Source: Coriobacteriia bacterium
GTDB taxonomy: Bacteria; Actinomycetota; Coriobacteriia; Coriobacteriales; UBA8131
Direction of reading: 5' to 3'
NCBI GenBank assembly: GCA_009776725.1
Contig: WRNE01000003.1
Span: 38,443 to 102,442 of the forward strand
Length of the DNA: 64,000 bases
The translations under genes and the position numbers were made by a program. Of this stretch, positions 18,569 through 26,836 are shown piece after piece. The notes under the pieces are model-generated. The model saw only the letters and a list, made by a program, of their open reading frames with translations. It was not told the origin of the DNA and searched no databases. Each line of letters opens with the position of its first letter. Position 1 is the first letter of the stretch.

Positions 18569-19432
18569 TTAGAAAAGGCTTGTCTGGCTATTCAATATGC
18601 CTGTCAGAAAGGTCTTTCGATGGTAGTCGCTCGCGCCTAGTTCATGCAAGGCAGCAATATGCTCAGGTGACGCATAACCTTTGTTAGCTGCGAAATGATA
18701 GCCCGGATACAAGCTTTCGGCTTCGGTCATCCAATTGTCACGGATAACCTTGGCCACAATGGAGGCAGCTGCTATCGGGGCCTCTAAACGGTCTCCATGA
18801 ACAATAGCCTCTTCTTTTGGATGGACGCCTAAGGGGTTCCCATCGAGCAAGACGACATCGAAAGGGCTCTCAACCTCTGAGAGCACCTGTGTTACGGCTT
18901 GACGCATTGCCATACCCATGCCAAACCGGTCGATGAAGCTGGCTTCGACTTGGGCAAGGTTAAGCGATATCGCAGTCTTGCGAATCTCACCGGCCAGCCT
19001 CTCCCGCTCTTTAGGCTGTAGCTGCTTTGAGTCGTCCAGCCCAAGAATCCGCGGTTTGGCAGGGATAATGACAGCAGCAACCAGCAAAGGGCCAGCTAGG
19101 GCTCCCCGCCCGACCTCGTCAACGCCAACAATGACCTTGCTTGGGCCTTCTTTGTCCAGCCGTGCATAAAGCCCGTTCAAGCGTTTATTCTCGTTTTCTT
19201 GTCGGATTGTCTTGCGCCTGGCAATGCTTAAAGCTCTTCGGACCCCTATCCGAGGGTCGTGCTCATAACGTAAGACAAGCTGCTCGAGCTCGTCGCTGCC
19301 GGCAGCCTTGATGATAGCTATTAATTCCTGCGAATTGATACCGGCCTCCTGGAAACGCTCTGAGAATCGAAAGCCTTCGGCACTTTTGTCAATTCTTGCT
19401 TTGCACTTGGCGCTATAAGTTAAGACCCTCAC
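18569..19432 (-). CDS. rnhB: Ribonuclease HII
   Basis: Removes ribonucleotides and RNA-DNA hybrids. The 287-aa protein is longer than the roughly 200-aa core. Residues 29-90 form a helical extension like that of Firmicutes RnhB, and the catalytic core starts at about 98 with VGVDEVGRGALAGP (D105, E106), then LDDSKQL, VVLLDGNPLG and APIAAASIVAKVIRD. The GTG start at 19430-19432 has AAGG five bases upstream; the first 28 residues are not conserved-looking, so a later start is possible. The 110-bp gap to yraN is A/T-rich without visible elements. No lepB lies between rplS and rnhB. Confidence 0.94.
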   Translation of the reverse strand: MRVLTYSAKCKARIDKSAEGFRFSERFQEAGINSQELIAIIKAAGSDELEQLVLRYEHDPRIGVRRALSIARRKTIRQENENKRLNGLYARLDKEGPSKVIVGVDEVGRGALAGPLLVAAVIIPAKPRILGLDDSKQLQPKERERLAGEIRKTAISLNLAQVEASFIDRFGMGMAMRQAVTQVLSEVESPFDVVLLDGNPLGVHPKEEAIVHGDRLEAPIAAASIVAKVIRDNWMTEAESLYPGYHFAANKGYASPEHIAALHELGASDYHRKTFLTGILNSQTSLF

Positions 19433-19462
19433 TAGAGCCTTAACTGTGCCTCGGGAACTTGC

Positions 19463-19807
19463 TTAAAAGCCTTTTTCCCGAATACGGGCGGCTTTGCCTA
19501 CCTTGTCACGCAAATAATAAAGTTTCGCCCGACGGACTGCGCCCTTGCGCACAACGTCAATTTTGTCAATTTTTGGCGAGTGGACAGGAAACGTCCTTTC
19601 CACGCCGATACTGCTGGATAGTTTGCGGACTGTGAAAGTCTCGCGGTTCATCGCTCCATGCCTCCTGATCACGTCCCCTTCGAAGACTTGGATACGCTCT
19701 TTGTTGCCTTCAATTATTCGATAGTGGACCCTTACTCTGTCTCCAACCTTAAAATCTGGGACATCTGTCTTGACTTGTTGTTGCTCCAGGGCACGGATGA
19801 TGTTCAT
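19463..19807 (-). CDS. rplS: 50S ribosomal protein bL19
   Basis: Ribosomal protein at the 30S-50S interface. I choose the ATG at 19805-19807 ([11 protein letters not shown], 114 aa) because the AAAAGG site is 7 bases upstream and the family starts this way; an ATG 18 bases further upstream would place that site inside the gene. Conserved stretches are [44 protein letters not shown] and [10 protein letters not shown]. It heads the minus-strand series through xerC. Confidence 0.97.
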   Translation of the reverse strand: MNIIRALEQQQVKTDVPDFKVGDRVRVHYRIIEGNKERIQVFEGDVIRRHGAMNRETFTVRKLSSSIGVERTFPVHSPKIDKIDVVRKGAVRRAKLYYLRDKVGKAARIREKGF

Positions 19808-20031
19808 TTCATAACCTTTTCTCATCTAGTAAAAAAACAAAGCTTCGTTTTAATGTAATAAATGTAAAATGACGCGATGGGGAGTATAGATCAAAATGCC
19901 TTAAACAGGCAAGTTTGTAAGGGTAAAATGTAAACGCTTGAGCAATAAACATGGCAGCCCACACTGTCCTGGTCGCTTTTTAACCAGGTTAAACAGATAA
20001 TAAAGGGCATATCCAGCAGAGAGGGGAAAGC

Positions 20032-21285
20032 ATGCTTATAACAACTAGACAAAGACAGCTTTGGCTTGTGGCTTTGTTTATGCTGGTCGTGATGTTGGTG
20101 GCTGTCGCTTGTTCAAAAAACGATACTGGTCTATCAGCTGGTCCGACAACTGAGGGGCAAGTGCCACCAGAAAACGACCAAGGCATTATTACAGCCGACC
20201 AGTGGGAGGCCGTTCACCCAGATATATATGCATCATACATAAATAACAGCGTAAACGATCAAAACCCAAGCTACTTGGATTCCTACCCCTTTCTTCTCAC
20301 CCTGTACAGCGGCTCTGGTTTTGCCCTTGACTATAGAGAGGCCCGAGGCCATTCATACTCCTTACTGGATGTGAACGAAAGCCAAAGGCCGCATGCGAGG
20401 GCAAACTGTCTGTCATGCAAGACTCCAGAAATGACTGTGATTATTAACAACCAAGGCCGCTTCGCCTATGAAAAAAGCTTTGACGAGGTCTATGACAGGT
20501 CCAGTGAGAATGTAAGCTGCTACAGCTGCCATGGGAATACAGACGGCAGCCTTGTCCTTGTCTCGCCGTTCTTCAGCACTGCCTTAGGCGATGATACAAG
20601 CCAGACGGACCAAGGCAATGCTGTCTGTGGGCAGTGCCACGTCGAGTACTACTTCGACCCCCAGACAGGGGCTGTGGTGCTGCCTTGGCAGGGCCTTGGC
20701 CAAATGACTCCCGATCAGGTTCTGGCCTACTACAACCAGCTGGGTTTTTATGACTACACTAATACCATTAGCGGAGCACAAATGATAAAAATCCAGCATC
20801 CTGAGTTTGAGACTGTCAACGGCCAAGGCAACCGCATGGCTCTTATGGGCGGTTTAAGCTGTCCAGACTGTCATATGGGCGAGTCAGCCAATGCCAAGGG
20901 TGAAAGCTATCCATCGCATAATTTTACGAGTCCATTGCATAATCCTGATTTGGTCGAAGCATCCTGCAACGTCGGCGGATACTGTCACACCGACCTGGAA
21001 AGGGATGTTTTGGAGATTCAGGCCGAGATACTCGAGCGTGAGACTGAAATCGGCTTGAAGATTGCAGACTTGCATGAAAAGATCGCACTAGCCGAGTCCT
21101 TAGGGACTATGACAGAAGACGAGCTTGACGAATTACGGCTTATTGTACGTACTGCGCAGTTTTATTGGGACTTTTGTTTTGCGGAGAACAGCACAGGGGC
21201 CCATAACTCGGCCTTGACCAACTACCTCCTCGACAAGGCCCTCGAATATACCGACGGCGGCTTGGCAAGAGTCAGGACCGACTGA
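20032..21285 (+). CDS. nrfA: Divergent lipoprotein cytochrome c nitrite reductase (NrfA-like, pentaheme)
   Basis: NrfA reduces nitrite to ammonia with electrons from the quinol pool. The 417-aa protein starts with a lipoprotein signal (hydrophobic 10-26, lipobox VAVAC with Cys27), so it should be anchored outside the membrane. The active-site heme motif CLSCK (126-130) with lysine ligand is intact. CYSCH (163-167), CGQCHVEYY (199-206) and CPDCHM (277-282) follow. The fifth motif is odd: CNVGGYCH (312-319) has five residues between the cysteines instead of two. The segment 258-276 where NrfA normally has its distal catalytic histidine (E-T-x...GxH...C-x-D-C-H-M) contains no His. No nrfH or other quinol dehydrogenase is adjacent. 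It could be a nitrite reductase with altered chemistry or another multiheme redox protein. AGAGGGG precedes the ATG. Confidence 0.85.
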   Translation: MLITTRQRQLWLVALFMLVVMLVAVACSKNDTGLSAGPTTEGQVPPENDQGIITADQWEAVHPDIYASYINNSVNDQNPSYLDSYPFLLTLYSGSGFALDYREARGHSYSLLDVNESQRPHARANCLSCKTPEMTVIINNQGRFAYEKSFDEVYDRSSENVSCYSCHGNTDGSLVLVSPFFSTALGDDTSQTDQGNAVCGQCHVEYYFDPQTGAVVLPWQGLGQMTPDQVLAYYNQLGFYDYTNTISGAQMIKIQHPEFETVNGQGNRMALMGGLSCPDCHMGESANAKGESYPSHNFTSPLHNPDLVEASCNVGGYCHTDLERDVLEIQAEILERETEIGLKIADLHEKIALAESLGTMTEDELDELRLIVRTAQFYWDFCFAENSTGAHNSALTNYLLDKALEYTDGGLARVRTD

Positions 21286-21337
21286 TACTTGTAGCCATAC
21301 CGACCAAGGCTTTTTTTAAGCTTTTCATAATTATCCC

Positions 21338-21366
21338 TTGACAGTTCTTTTTGCATGCTGTATAAG
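21338..21366 (+). promoter_or_regulatory. Strong promoter of blaI-blaR1-type operon
   Basis: TTGACA (21338-21343) and TATAAG (21361-21366) are separated by exactly 17 bases. The -10 box lies within the left arm of the 39-bp operator, so repressor binding would block RNA polymerase. Confidence 0.85.
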
Positions 21367-21395
21367 ATTACACATCATGTGTAAGTTTATACAGC
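21357..21395. promoter_or_regulatory. 39-bp palindromic BlaI-type operator
   Basis: Nested dyads share one centre at 21376. The inner one is TTACACAT-C-ATGTGTAA (21368-21384); the outer arms are GCTGTATAA (21357-21365) and TTATACAGC (21387-21395). Only the two base pairs between inner and outer arms do not match. Inner TACA...TGTA boxes resemble the known BlaI/MecI dyads. The position over the -10 and start site fits autorepression by the next gene's product. Confidence 0.85.
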
Positions 21396-21412
21396 GTGAA
21401 TGGAAATGGACT

Positions 21413-21796
21413 ATGCCAAAGAAGAAGAACAAGAGCTTTCCAAAGCTGAGCGAAGCAGAGTTCGAGATCATGAAGATTGTCTGGAACGAAAGCAGTGCCT
21501 TGACCTCAAGCTACATTCTAGACCATCTGACTAGCCGGACTTGGGCCCTCTCAACAGTCATGACTGCCCTGGGAAGGCTGTGTGAGAAGGGCTTTCTGAC
21601 ATGCGATCGTTCTACCCGCACTAATTATTACTCGGCCCTGGTGTCAAACACCGAGTACCTTGAAAAAGAGAGCCGCGACTTTCTTGACAAAATGCACCAA
21701 AGCTCAATTGCCAATATGGTGACCGCACTCAACAACAGCGGGTCGATAAGCGACGAGGAGCTAGCCGAGCTGCGTCGCATACTAGAGGACAAATAG
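21413..21796 (+). CDS. BlaI/MecI/CopY-family repressor
   Basis: A winged-helix repressor of 127 aa from the ATG at 21413 (MPKKKNKSFPKLSEAEFEIMKIVW). Earlier in-frame codons lie in the operator and promoter and are not used. The pattern LSEAEFEIMKIVWNES, LSTVMTALGRLCEKGFL and a C-terminal dimerisation helix SDEELAELRRILED match BlaI/MecI. In that family a sensor-protease (the next gene) triggers cleavage of the repressor. No beta-lactamase or PBP2a gene is nearby, so the regulated target other than the operon itself is unknown. Confidence 0.93.
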   Translation: MPKKKNKSFPKLSEAEFEIMKIVWNESSALTSSYILDHLTSRTWALSTVMTALGRLCEKGFLTCDRSTRTNYYSALVSNTEYLEKESRDFLDKMHQSSIANMVTALNNSGSISDEELAELRRILEDK

Positions 21797-21841
21797 ACCC
21801 GTTTTTTCAAACGGGCTACTTGGTTTAAAGAGAGGAAGAAA

Positions 21842-24202
21842 ATGCCAGCCATCCTAAAAGCCTATTTTCTCCAGTTACTGACTGTTTCATTGATTTCTAG
21901 TGTTTTGATTGCCCTGATCATCCTGATCACCGCGTTGCTTGGAAAACGCTATTCTCCTCGGTGGCGCTATCTTGCATTCCTATTGATATCAATTTGGCTG
22001 ATTGTGCCCGTCACCGTCAGCCTTCCCAAAGCCCCCGTGCAGATCACTTTGCCTGAGACGCTTGTCATCCAAGCAGCTGAAGCTGACACAAAGGGCAATG
22101 ACGGCCTGGTAGCAGGCGATACAGACAAGCAACAACAAAATGACGATGTAGCCGACGTGCCTTTAGCCGACATCCCAACTGAGGACGGTATCCCAAATAA
22201 CAGCCCTTCCCCATCCGATACCTTGCCCAACGACCCTGTCAGCCCTGATGTTCTTACTGCCACGCCCACAGCCCATGCCTTCCCGGTCATGAGTCTGGCG
22301 GTAGGTGCTTGGCTGGTTGGGCTAATAGCCACGCTGGTCGTCCGACTGGCCTTGGCCAGGCTTTTTAGAGCAAGGCTGCAAAGCAAATGGCGCTCTTGCG
22401 ACAGGGCAGACATTGCCAGCTGCGTACGACAAACCATGGAAGACATGGGCTACCATAAAGAAATGGACCTCAAGCTCTCCAGTGTCGCACAAAGCCCGTT
22501 CATCACTGGCTTGGTCCGTCCGGTCTTTGTCCTGCCTGACCAGCAATACGACCCCGACCTGCTTGCCCATATCGTGCGCCATGAACTGACCCACAGTCAG
22601 CGACGTGACCTCTGGTACAAGTTCGTCATCAATCTGGCTACCTCGCTACACTGGTTCAACCCCCTGGTTTGGATGATGAACCAGATCAGCAACCGTGACC
22701 TCGAATTGATCTGCGACGAGCTGGTTATCAGCGGACAAACGATCGACAAGCGCAAACAATACGGGGAGTCCATCCTCTTGACCGTCAGGCCAGGAGTAGA
22801 CAAGCGGCCTGCTGCGCTTACCACGTCCTTTAGCGTTGGTGCGAAGAACTTAAAAGAGCGCTTCGAGAGCATCATGTCGGTTGAGACAAAGCGAAAAGGA
22901 AGTGCTGTCTTTTCGGTATTGGTATCGCTGGCCCTGGTAGCCAGTTGCACCACCCAATTAAACGTCAACCAGCCCGAGCAGCAGCAATCAGACGAAGTGC
23001 TATACAAGAACGACCAGCTGAGAAGGCTTAACAACAGTCCTGTTGCTACCGATCCTGACCTGGCCCTAGACTTCGGTGACGACCTTGCGCTGCTTGTTCA
23101 CAGCATGTGGTTCTATAAGTCCTCTTCTGGAGAATACCATGAGATGCTTTTCATCAAGGATGTCGTAGACGGCGTCCTTACCTTCGACTTGATGTATAAA
23201 GAGATATTCACCGTGGAGGACTGTCAGACCTCAGGGTCTATCGGGCATTTCGACACTGGGTATGTTTTTGAGTTTGACTGTACGGTTCCTGTATGGGGCT
23301 CAAATGATGCCGACTTGCATGGCAGCCTGCTGTATGACTTCCATCAGGACACCTTGACAATGACCCTTGAGGCCAGTGACGAATCAATTGGCATAGAGCA
23401 TGGCGACCATGTGCTGGCTAACGGACAAGACGACGTCAGTGTCCGCATCTCGGTCTATAAGACCATTATCGGGTCATTTGTCGATATGTACAACGATACT
23501 ACTTATTATATAAGCGATCTTAACAATGATGGGATATCCGAGCTGATAATCAGAGAAGGCGACTCCGAAGCCGATTTCTCCTATAGGTTCTATGGCTTTT
23601 CACGTGCTGGCTTAATCTATATCGACACTCTAAGTGCTGCCCATTCCTATCTTATAAAGTCCCCTGAGGGGAGCGTCCTTATTGTCACAGCGCATATGGG
23701 GTACCAAGTCGTGACTAAGCTCGACTACAACGGCAAAGATATCGGTACCGAAACAGTGCTCGAAGTTACAAGCTCGGCAGACGAGCCATACGAGCGAGTC
23801 CCTGGGTTCGACCTGCATGCATCAAGCATCTTAGACCTGCGGATGGTTGACAGTATGGCCCCTGGCTTAGTAGTCAGGGACTTCTTTGACTACTTTGCAG
23901 CTGGCGAATACGAACGGATGAACGAGCTGTTTTATGGTGGCGATCCGAACTGGGACTACTCCAATGGTGTTTTTGGCATGTCTTCGGCAAGGATCCTGGT
24001 TTGCGAGTACTACGACCGGTCTGACTACGAATGGGCAGTCATCGGTGCCGGCGAATACGCTTTTGTCTGTAATTTTGACATGACACCGGCTGACCCGGCA
24101 TATTCGGTCTACTCGTCCGATCAGGCAACAGTCACATTGTTTATCATCGTCTCGTATATTGACGGGGATTATCGGATCGTTGCCAGCAACAGCAGCCCGT
24201 AA
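21842..24202 (+). CDS. BlaR1/MecR1-like M56 metallopeptidase with unusual C-terminal domain
   Basis: A 786-aa membrane sensor-protease. Hydrophobic segments lie near 10-34, 43-60, 148-170 and 354-369. The zinc site HELTH (247-251) with the downstream glutamate in ELICDEL (near 293) lies on the cytoplasmic loop before the last membrane segment, as in BlaR1. Residues 65-145 form a Pro/Asp/Thr-rich insert. From about 380 to 786 the protein should be outside the cell. It does not show the penicillin-binding S-x-x-K/S-x-N/K-T-G sensor pattern of BlaR1, and I do not recognise the domain. It is acidic with aromatic residues (e.g. ISDLNNDGISELIIREGD near 560, FG-GAP/EF-like), suggesting a different signal. 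GAGAGGAAG precedes the ATG. Confidence 0.85.
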   Translation: MPAILKAYFLQLLTVSLISSVLIALIILITALLGKRYSPRWRYLAFLLISIWLIVPVTVSLPKAPVQITLPETLVIQAAEADTKGNDGLVAGDTDKQQQNDDVADVPLADIPTEDGIPNNSPSPSDTLPNDPVSPDVLTATPTAHAFPVMSLAVGAWLVGLIATLVVRLALARLFRARLQSKWRSCDRADIASCVRQTMEDMGYHKEMDLKLSSVAQSPFITGLVRPVFVLPDQQYDPDLLAHIVRHELTHSQRRDLWYKFVINLATSLHWFNPLVWMMNQISNRDLELICDELVISGQTIDKRKQYGESILLTVRPGVDKRPAALTTSFSVGAKNLKERFESIMSVETKRKGSAVFSVLVSLALVASCTTQLNVNQPEQQQSDEVLYKNDQLRRLNNSPVATDPDLALDFGDDLALLVHSMWFYKSSSGEYHEMLFIKDVVDGVLTFDLMYKEIFTVEDCQTSGSIGHFDTGYVFEFDCTVPVWGSNDADLHGSLLYDFHQDTLTMTLEASDESIGIEHGDHVLANGQDDVSVRISVYKTIIGSFVDMYNDTTYYISDLNNDGISELIIREGDSEADFSYRFYGFSRAGLIYIDTLSAAHSYLIKSPEGSVLIVTAHMGYQVVTKLDYNGKDIGTETVLEVTSSADEPYERVPGFDLHASSILDLRMVDSMAPGLVVRDFFDYFAAGEYERMNELFYGGDPNWDYSNGVFGMSSARILVCEYYDRSDYEWAVIGAGEYAFVCNFDMTPADPAYSVYSSDQATVTLFIIVSYIDGDYRIVASNSSP

Positions 24203-24223
24203 AAGAAGCCGACAGAGGGATAT

Positions 24224-24257
24224 CTAAAAAAAGCTGGCCGGCGAAGCCGGCCAGCTT
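24224..24257 (-). terminator. Intrinsic terminator of the metNIQ operon
   Basis: On the minus strand a perfect 12-bp G/C-rich stem AAGCTGGCCGGC / GCCGGCCAGCTT with a 3-base loop is followed by seven T. It lies 20 bp after the metQ stop and may also stop the convergent BlaR1 transcript, though no T-run follows on the plus strand. Confidence 0.9.
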
Positions 24258-24273
24258 GGGCTTCTCCACATAA
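24258..24273 (-). repeat. Copy of recurring TTATGTGGAGAAGCCC motif
   Basis: The 16 bases on the minus strand are identical to 41903-41918 on the plus strand. It lies between the metQ stop and its terminator. Part of the motif family also seen at 38013-38045. Confidence 0.55.
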
Positions 24274-24276
24274 GGG

Positions 24277-25149
24277 CTAAAATACCGGGATAACTACTCC
24301 AGGATAATTAGTTTCGATGAAGTCGCGTGTTTTTTCGGACTGTAAGAGGTCGACCAAAGCGACGATTCCGGGATCGCTCTCGTTGCCGCTGGCAACTACT
24401 AGTATATTTGCATAGGTTATTGCTGCATCGGAAGTCGGATCCTCCGTAGCCAGGACAGTGGTGAAGTCGAGGTCGGCAGCCAGGGCGTAGTTCCCGTTGA
24501 CCACAGCCAGGTCGACGTCGTCTAGCTGACGGGGCACTGCCGCCGCCTCAAGCTCGATGAACTGGAGGTTTTTGGGATTATCGACGATATCGATGGGCGT
24601 GATGTCGAATCCGGCGTCTGCAGGCAGGGTGATCAGGCCTTGGGCGGCGATCAAATGGAGGGCGCGGGCTTCGTTGGTGGTGTCGTTGGGGATAGCGATT
24701 TTCGCCCCGTCCGGAAGCTCGTCAAGGCTAGCCGATTGACCAGGATAGATCGCGAGGGGCTCAAAGTGGACGGCTGCCACACTGACCAGGTCTGTCTCAT
24801 GCATCAGGTTGAACTCGTCAAGATAGGGCTTATGCTGGAAGAAGTTGGCGTCCAGGTCCCCGCTGTCAGTATCGAGGTTGGGCTTGACGTAGTCGGTATA
24901 CTCGACAATGACCAGCTCGAAGCCTAGCTCCTCCATGTCGTCTACGAGATTGGCCAAGATCTCGGCATGGGGAGTGACCGAGGCACCAACAGTTACTTTC
25001 ACCAGCTCTTCAGTCTCGCCATTGCTGGCGTTGTTAGACCCGCAAGCACTGAGCCCAAAGAGCAGCAAGCCTGCAAGCATTGCAGACAGGCCCCTGACAA
25101 GCACCTTTCTTAGGGTTTGACTGTGCGGTCTACTTGCTTTGTCATTCAT
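24277..25149 (-). CDS. metQ: MetQ/NlpA-family substrate-binding lipoprotein
   Basis: Extracytoplasmic binding protein for methionine or a related small molecule. The ATG at 25147-25149 with AAGGAGGAAG upstream gives 290 aa; a longer in-frame reading has no ribosome site. The signal segment LSAMLAGLLLFGLSAC ends in lipobox LSAC. Family stretches are VTVGASVTPHAEIL, DANFFQHKPYLDEF (F-Q-H region), IAIPNDTTNEARAL and the VNGNYALAA segment. It is the last gene of the metN-metI-metQ operon. The ligand is presumed methionine by family only. Confidence 0.92.
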   Translation of the reverse strand: MNDKASRPHSQTLRKVLVRGLSAMLAGLLLFGLSACGSNNASNGETEELVKVTVGASVTPHAEILANLVDDMEELGFELVIVEYTDYVKPNLDTDSGDLDANFFQHKPYLDEFNLMHETDLVSVAAVHFEPLAIYPGQSASLDELPDGAKIAIPNDTTNEARALHLIAAQGLITLPADAGFDITPIDIVDNPKNLQFIELEAAAVPRQLDDVDLAVVNGNYALAADLDFTTVLATEDPTSDAAITYANILVVASGNESDPGIVALVDLLQSEKTRDFIETNYPGVVIPVF

Positions 25150-25204
25150 AATCTTCCTCCTTGTTAAAAGATTGTACGAATAACTGACTAGTCTGCCGAG
25201 TATT

Positions 25205-25897
25205 TCATCTTTTGTCAATCCTTCTAGCGATCAAATCGGCTGTCGACTGTATCAATTGGACCAAAACGACCAAAATGACCACCGCGACCAGCATCACGTC
25301 GCCTTTGTACCGATGGTAGCCATAACGGACGGCAATGTCACCGAGCCCGCCTCCTCCAAAAGCCCCCATGATAGCTTGATAACCAACCAGGGTAATCATA
25401 GTGATCGCTAGCCCCCGCACTAGGGAGGGCAGGCTTTCACGGAGATAGACATGCCATATGACCTGCCAGGTCGACGCCCCGAAGGCAAGCGCTGCCTCGA
25501 CTCGGCCTGGCGGGATCTCACCGAACGAGGACTCTACCAAGCGGGCAACAAAGGGGGCTGCTCCGATGGTCAAAGGGACTATCGAGCCCTTAAGCCCGAT
25601 CGTTGTGCTCAACACCGCCCTTGAGACGGGGATCAGCAAGACCATCAGGATAACGAAGGGGACTGACCGCCCCATATTGATGATCCAGCTCATGACCGAG
25701 TTAAGGACTGCTTGTGGCCTTAGCGATCCTGGGGCAGTGACACGTAGGGCGACTGCGAGTATGGTGCCGATTAGATATGCCAGGACAGCAGTTATGCTGA
25801 CAGCAACTATGGTGTCTAGGGTACTGCTGGCCAGTAGGCCGCCATAGCGGTCGATGAACTCCCTTGCTGTGTCAGGCATCGATGTTGTTCGTTTCAC
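25205..25897 (-). CDS. metI: MetI-family ABC permease
   Basis: Membrane subunit of the importer, 230 aa if the GTG at 25895-25897 is used; the ATG at 25877-25879 (MPDTAREF) is an alternative 18 bases inside. About five membrane helices are visible. The EAA-type loop reads EAALAFGASTWQVIWHVYLRESLPSLVRG near 132-160, and GYQAIMGAFGGGGLGDIAVRYGY near 165-190 is the family's signature end. Overlaps the metN 3' end, indicating coupled expression. Confidence 0.93.
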   Translation of the reverse strand: MKRTTSMPDTAREFIDRYGGLLASSTLDTIVAVSITAVLAYLIGTILAVALRVTAPGSLRPQAVLNSVMSWIINMGRSVPFVILMVLLIPVSRAVLSTTIGLKGSIVPLTIGAAPFVARLVESSFGEIPPGRVEAALAFGASTWQVIWHVYLRESLPSLVRGLAITMITLVGYQAIMGAFGGGGLGDIAVRYGYHRYKGDVMLVAVVILVVLVQLIQSTADLIARRIDKR

Positions 25898-26723
25898 TCG
25901 TTGGCGATGAATGGCCTTCCTTGGCTAGGCCTGCCGAGGTAGAGGCCTTGGCTACAGCCTCTGCTGCTGCTTTAGCTGCTGCTTCAGCCATGACTTGGCC
26001 TAAAAGGCGTTTGGTGATCTCTTGTTGGGGGCGGTCGAAGACACTAGCGGTGCTTCCGCTTTCGACAATTTGTGCACCGTCAATCACCGCTACTTTGTTG
26101 CAGACAGTCTGTATGACCTTCATCTCATGCGTGATGACCAGGATGGTTACCCCTAGCTCGCGGTTGATGCTTTGCAGCAGCTCGAGTATCGAGTCTGTCG
26201 TCAAAGAGTCAAGCGCGCTAGTCGCCTCGTCGCAAAGCAGGTAACGAGGCTTGTTGGCCAAGGCCCGGGCGATAGCGATGCGTTGCTGTTGGCCGCCTGA
26301 CAGCTGCGAGGGGTAGTTCTGCGCCTTGTCGGCCAAACCGACCAGCTCTAATAGCTCCATCCCCCGCTGATGGCTCTGCTTTTTTGGGTCGTGGCGTATC
26401 TCCAGTGGAAAAGTGACGTTGGCCAGTGCCGTGCGCTGGGCAAATAGCGAGAAGTCTTGGAAGACCATGCCGATTTTCGCTCGCAGGCCTAGCAGGCTCC
26501 TGCCCCGGTAATAAGTCACGTCTTCGGAGTCGACAAGCAAATTGCCAGACGTCGGCCTTTCCAAGAGGTTGATACAACGGACAAGGGTAGATTTTCCAGC
26601 TCCAGAAACGCCGATGATACCGTGGATGTCCCCATCCTCGATAGTCAAATTGATGTCTTTAAGCGCCTCGTATGGACCCTGCCTGGTTTGGTAAGTCTTA
26701 TAAAGATGACGCAACTCTATCAT
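25872..26723 (-). CDS. metN: MetN-family ABC ATPase lacking the C-terminal NIL domain
   Basis: ATPase of the importer, 283 aa. Walker A GVSGAGKST near residue 38, Q-loop VFQDFSLF near 87, signature LSGGQQQR near 140 and Walker B YLLCDEATSALD near 162 are intact. MetN proteins are normally about 340 aa with a C-terminal NIL domain that binds methionine and inhibits transport. Here the ATPase is followed instead by a 35-residue Ala-rich tail (after residue 245), so this feedback domain is missing. The substrate could therefore differ or be regulated otherwise. Confidence 0.92.
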   Translation of the reverse strand: MIELRHLYKTYQTRQGPYEALKDINLTIEDGDIHGIIGVSGAGKSTLVRCINLLERPTSGNLLVDSEDVTYYRGRSLLGLRAKIGMVFQDFSLFAQRTALANVTFPLEIRHDPKKQSHQRGMELLELVGLADKAQNYPSQLSGGQQQRIAIARALANKPRYLLCDEATSALDSLTTDSILELLQSINRELGVTILVITHEMKVIQTVCNKVAVIDGAQIVESGSTASVFDRPQQEITKRLLGQVMAEAAAKAAAEAVAKASTSAGLAKEGHSSPTSETNNIDA

Positions 26724-26740
26724 TAAGCCTTGTCTTCCTA

Positions 26741-26769
26741 ACTATATGAACACAGATGATGAATATAAA
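26741..26769 (-). promoter_or_regulatory. Possible promoter of metNIQ
   Basis: On the minus strand TTTATA (26764-26769) and TATAGT (26741-26746) are 17 bases apart, about 20 bp before metN. The -35 box lies in the T-run of the preceding terminator. No SAM-riboswitch or T-box is visible in the short leader. Confidence 0.4.
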
Positions 26770-26808
26770 ATCGTTGGCGTCTGTATAAAACAAACCACAG
26801 ACGCCAAC
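26764..26808 (-). terminator. Terminator of upstream operon near 26837
   Basis: A perfect 12-bp stem GTTGGCGTCTGT / ACAGACGCCAAC (26773-26784 with 26797-26808) and 12-base loop is followed on the minus strand by GATTTTATA. It lies 28 bp after the stop of the small lipoprotein gene. Confidence 0.75.
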
Positions 26809-26836
26809 TCGTAAAGCCTATCTATCGCTTAGGTGA

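Noticed and set aside
21286..21320. Terminator after the NrfA-like gene
   Set aside because: A T-run exists (about 21310-21317) but the only stem is AGCC/GGCT with 4 bp, too weak to call.
26724..26836. SAM riboswitch or T-box upstream of metN
   Set aside because: The gap is too short and contains only a perfect terminator hairpin and a possible promoter.
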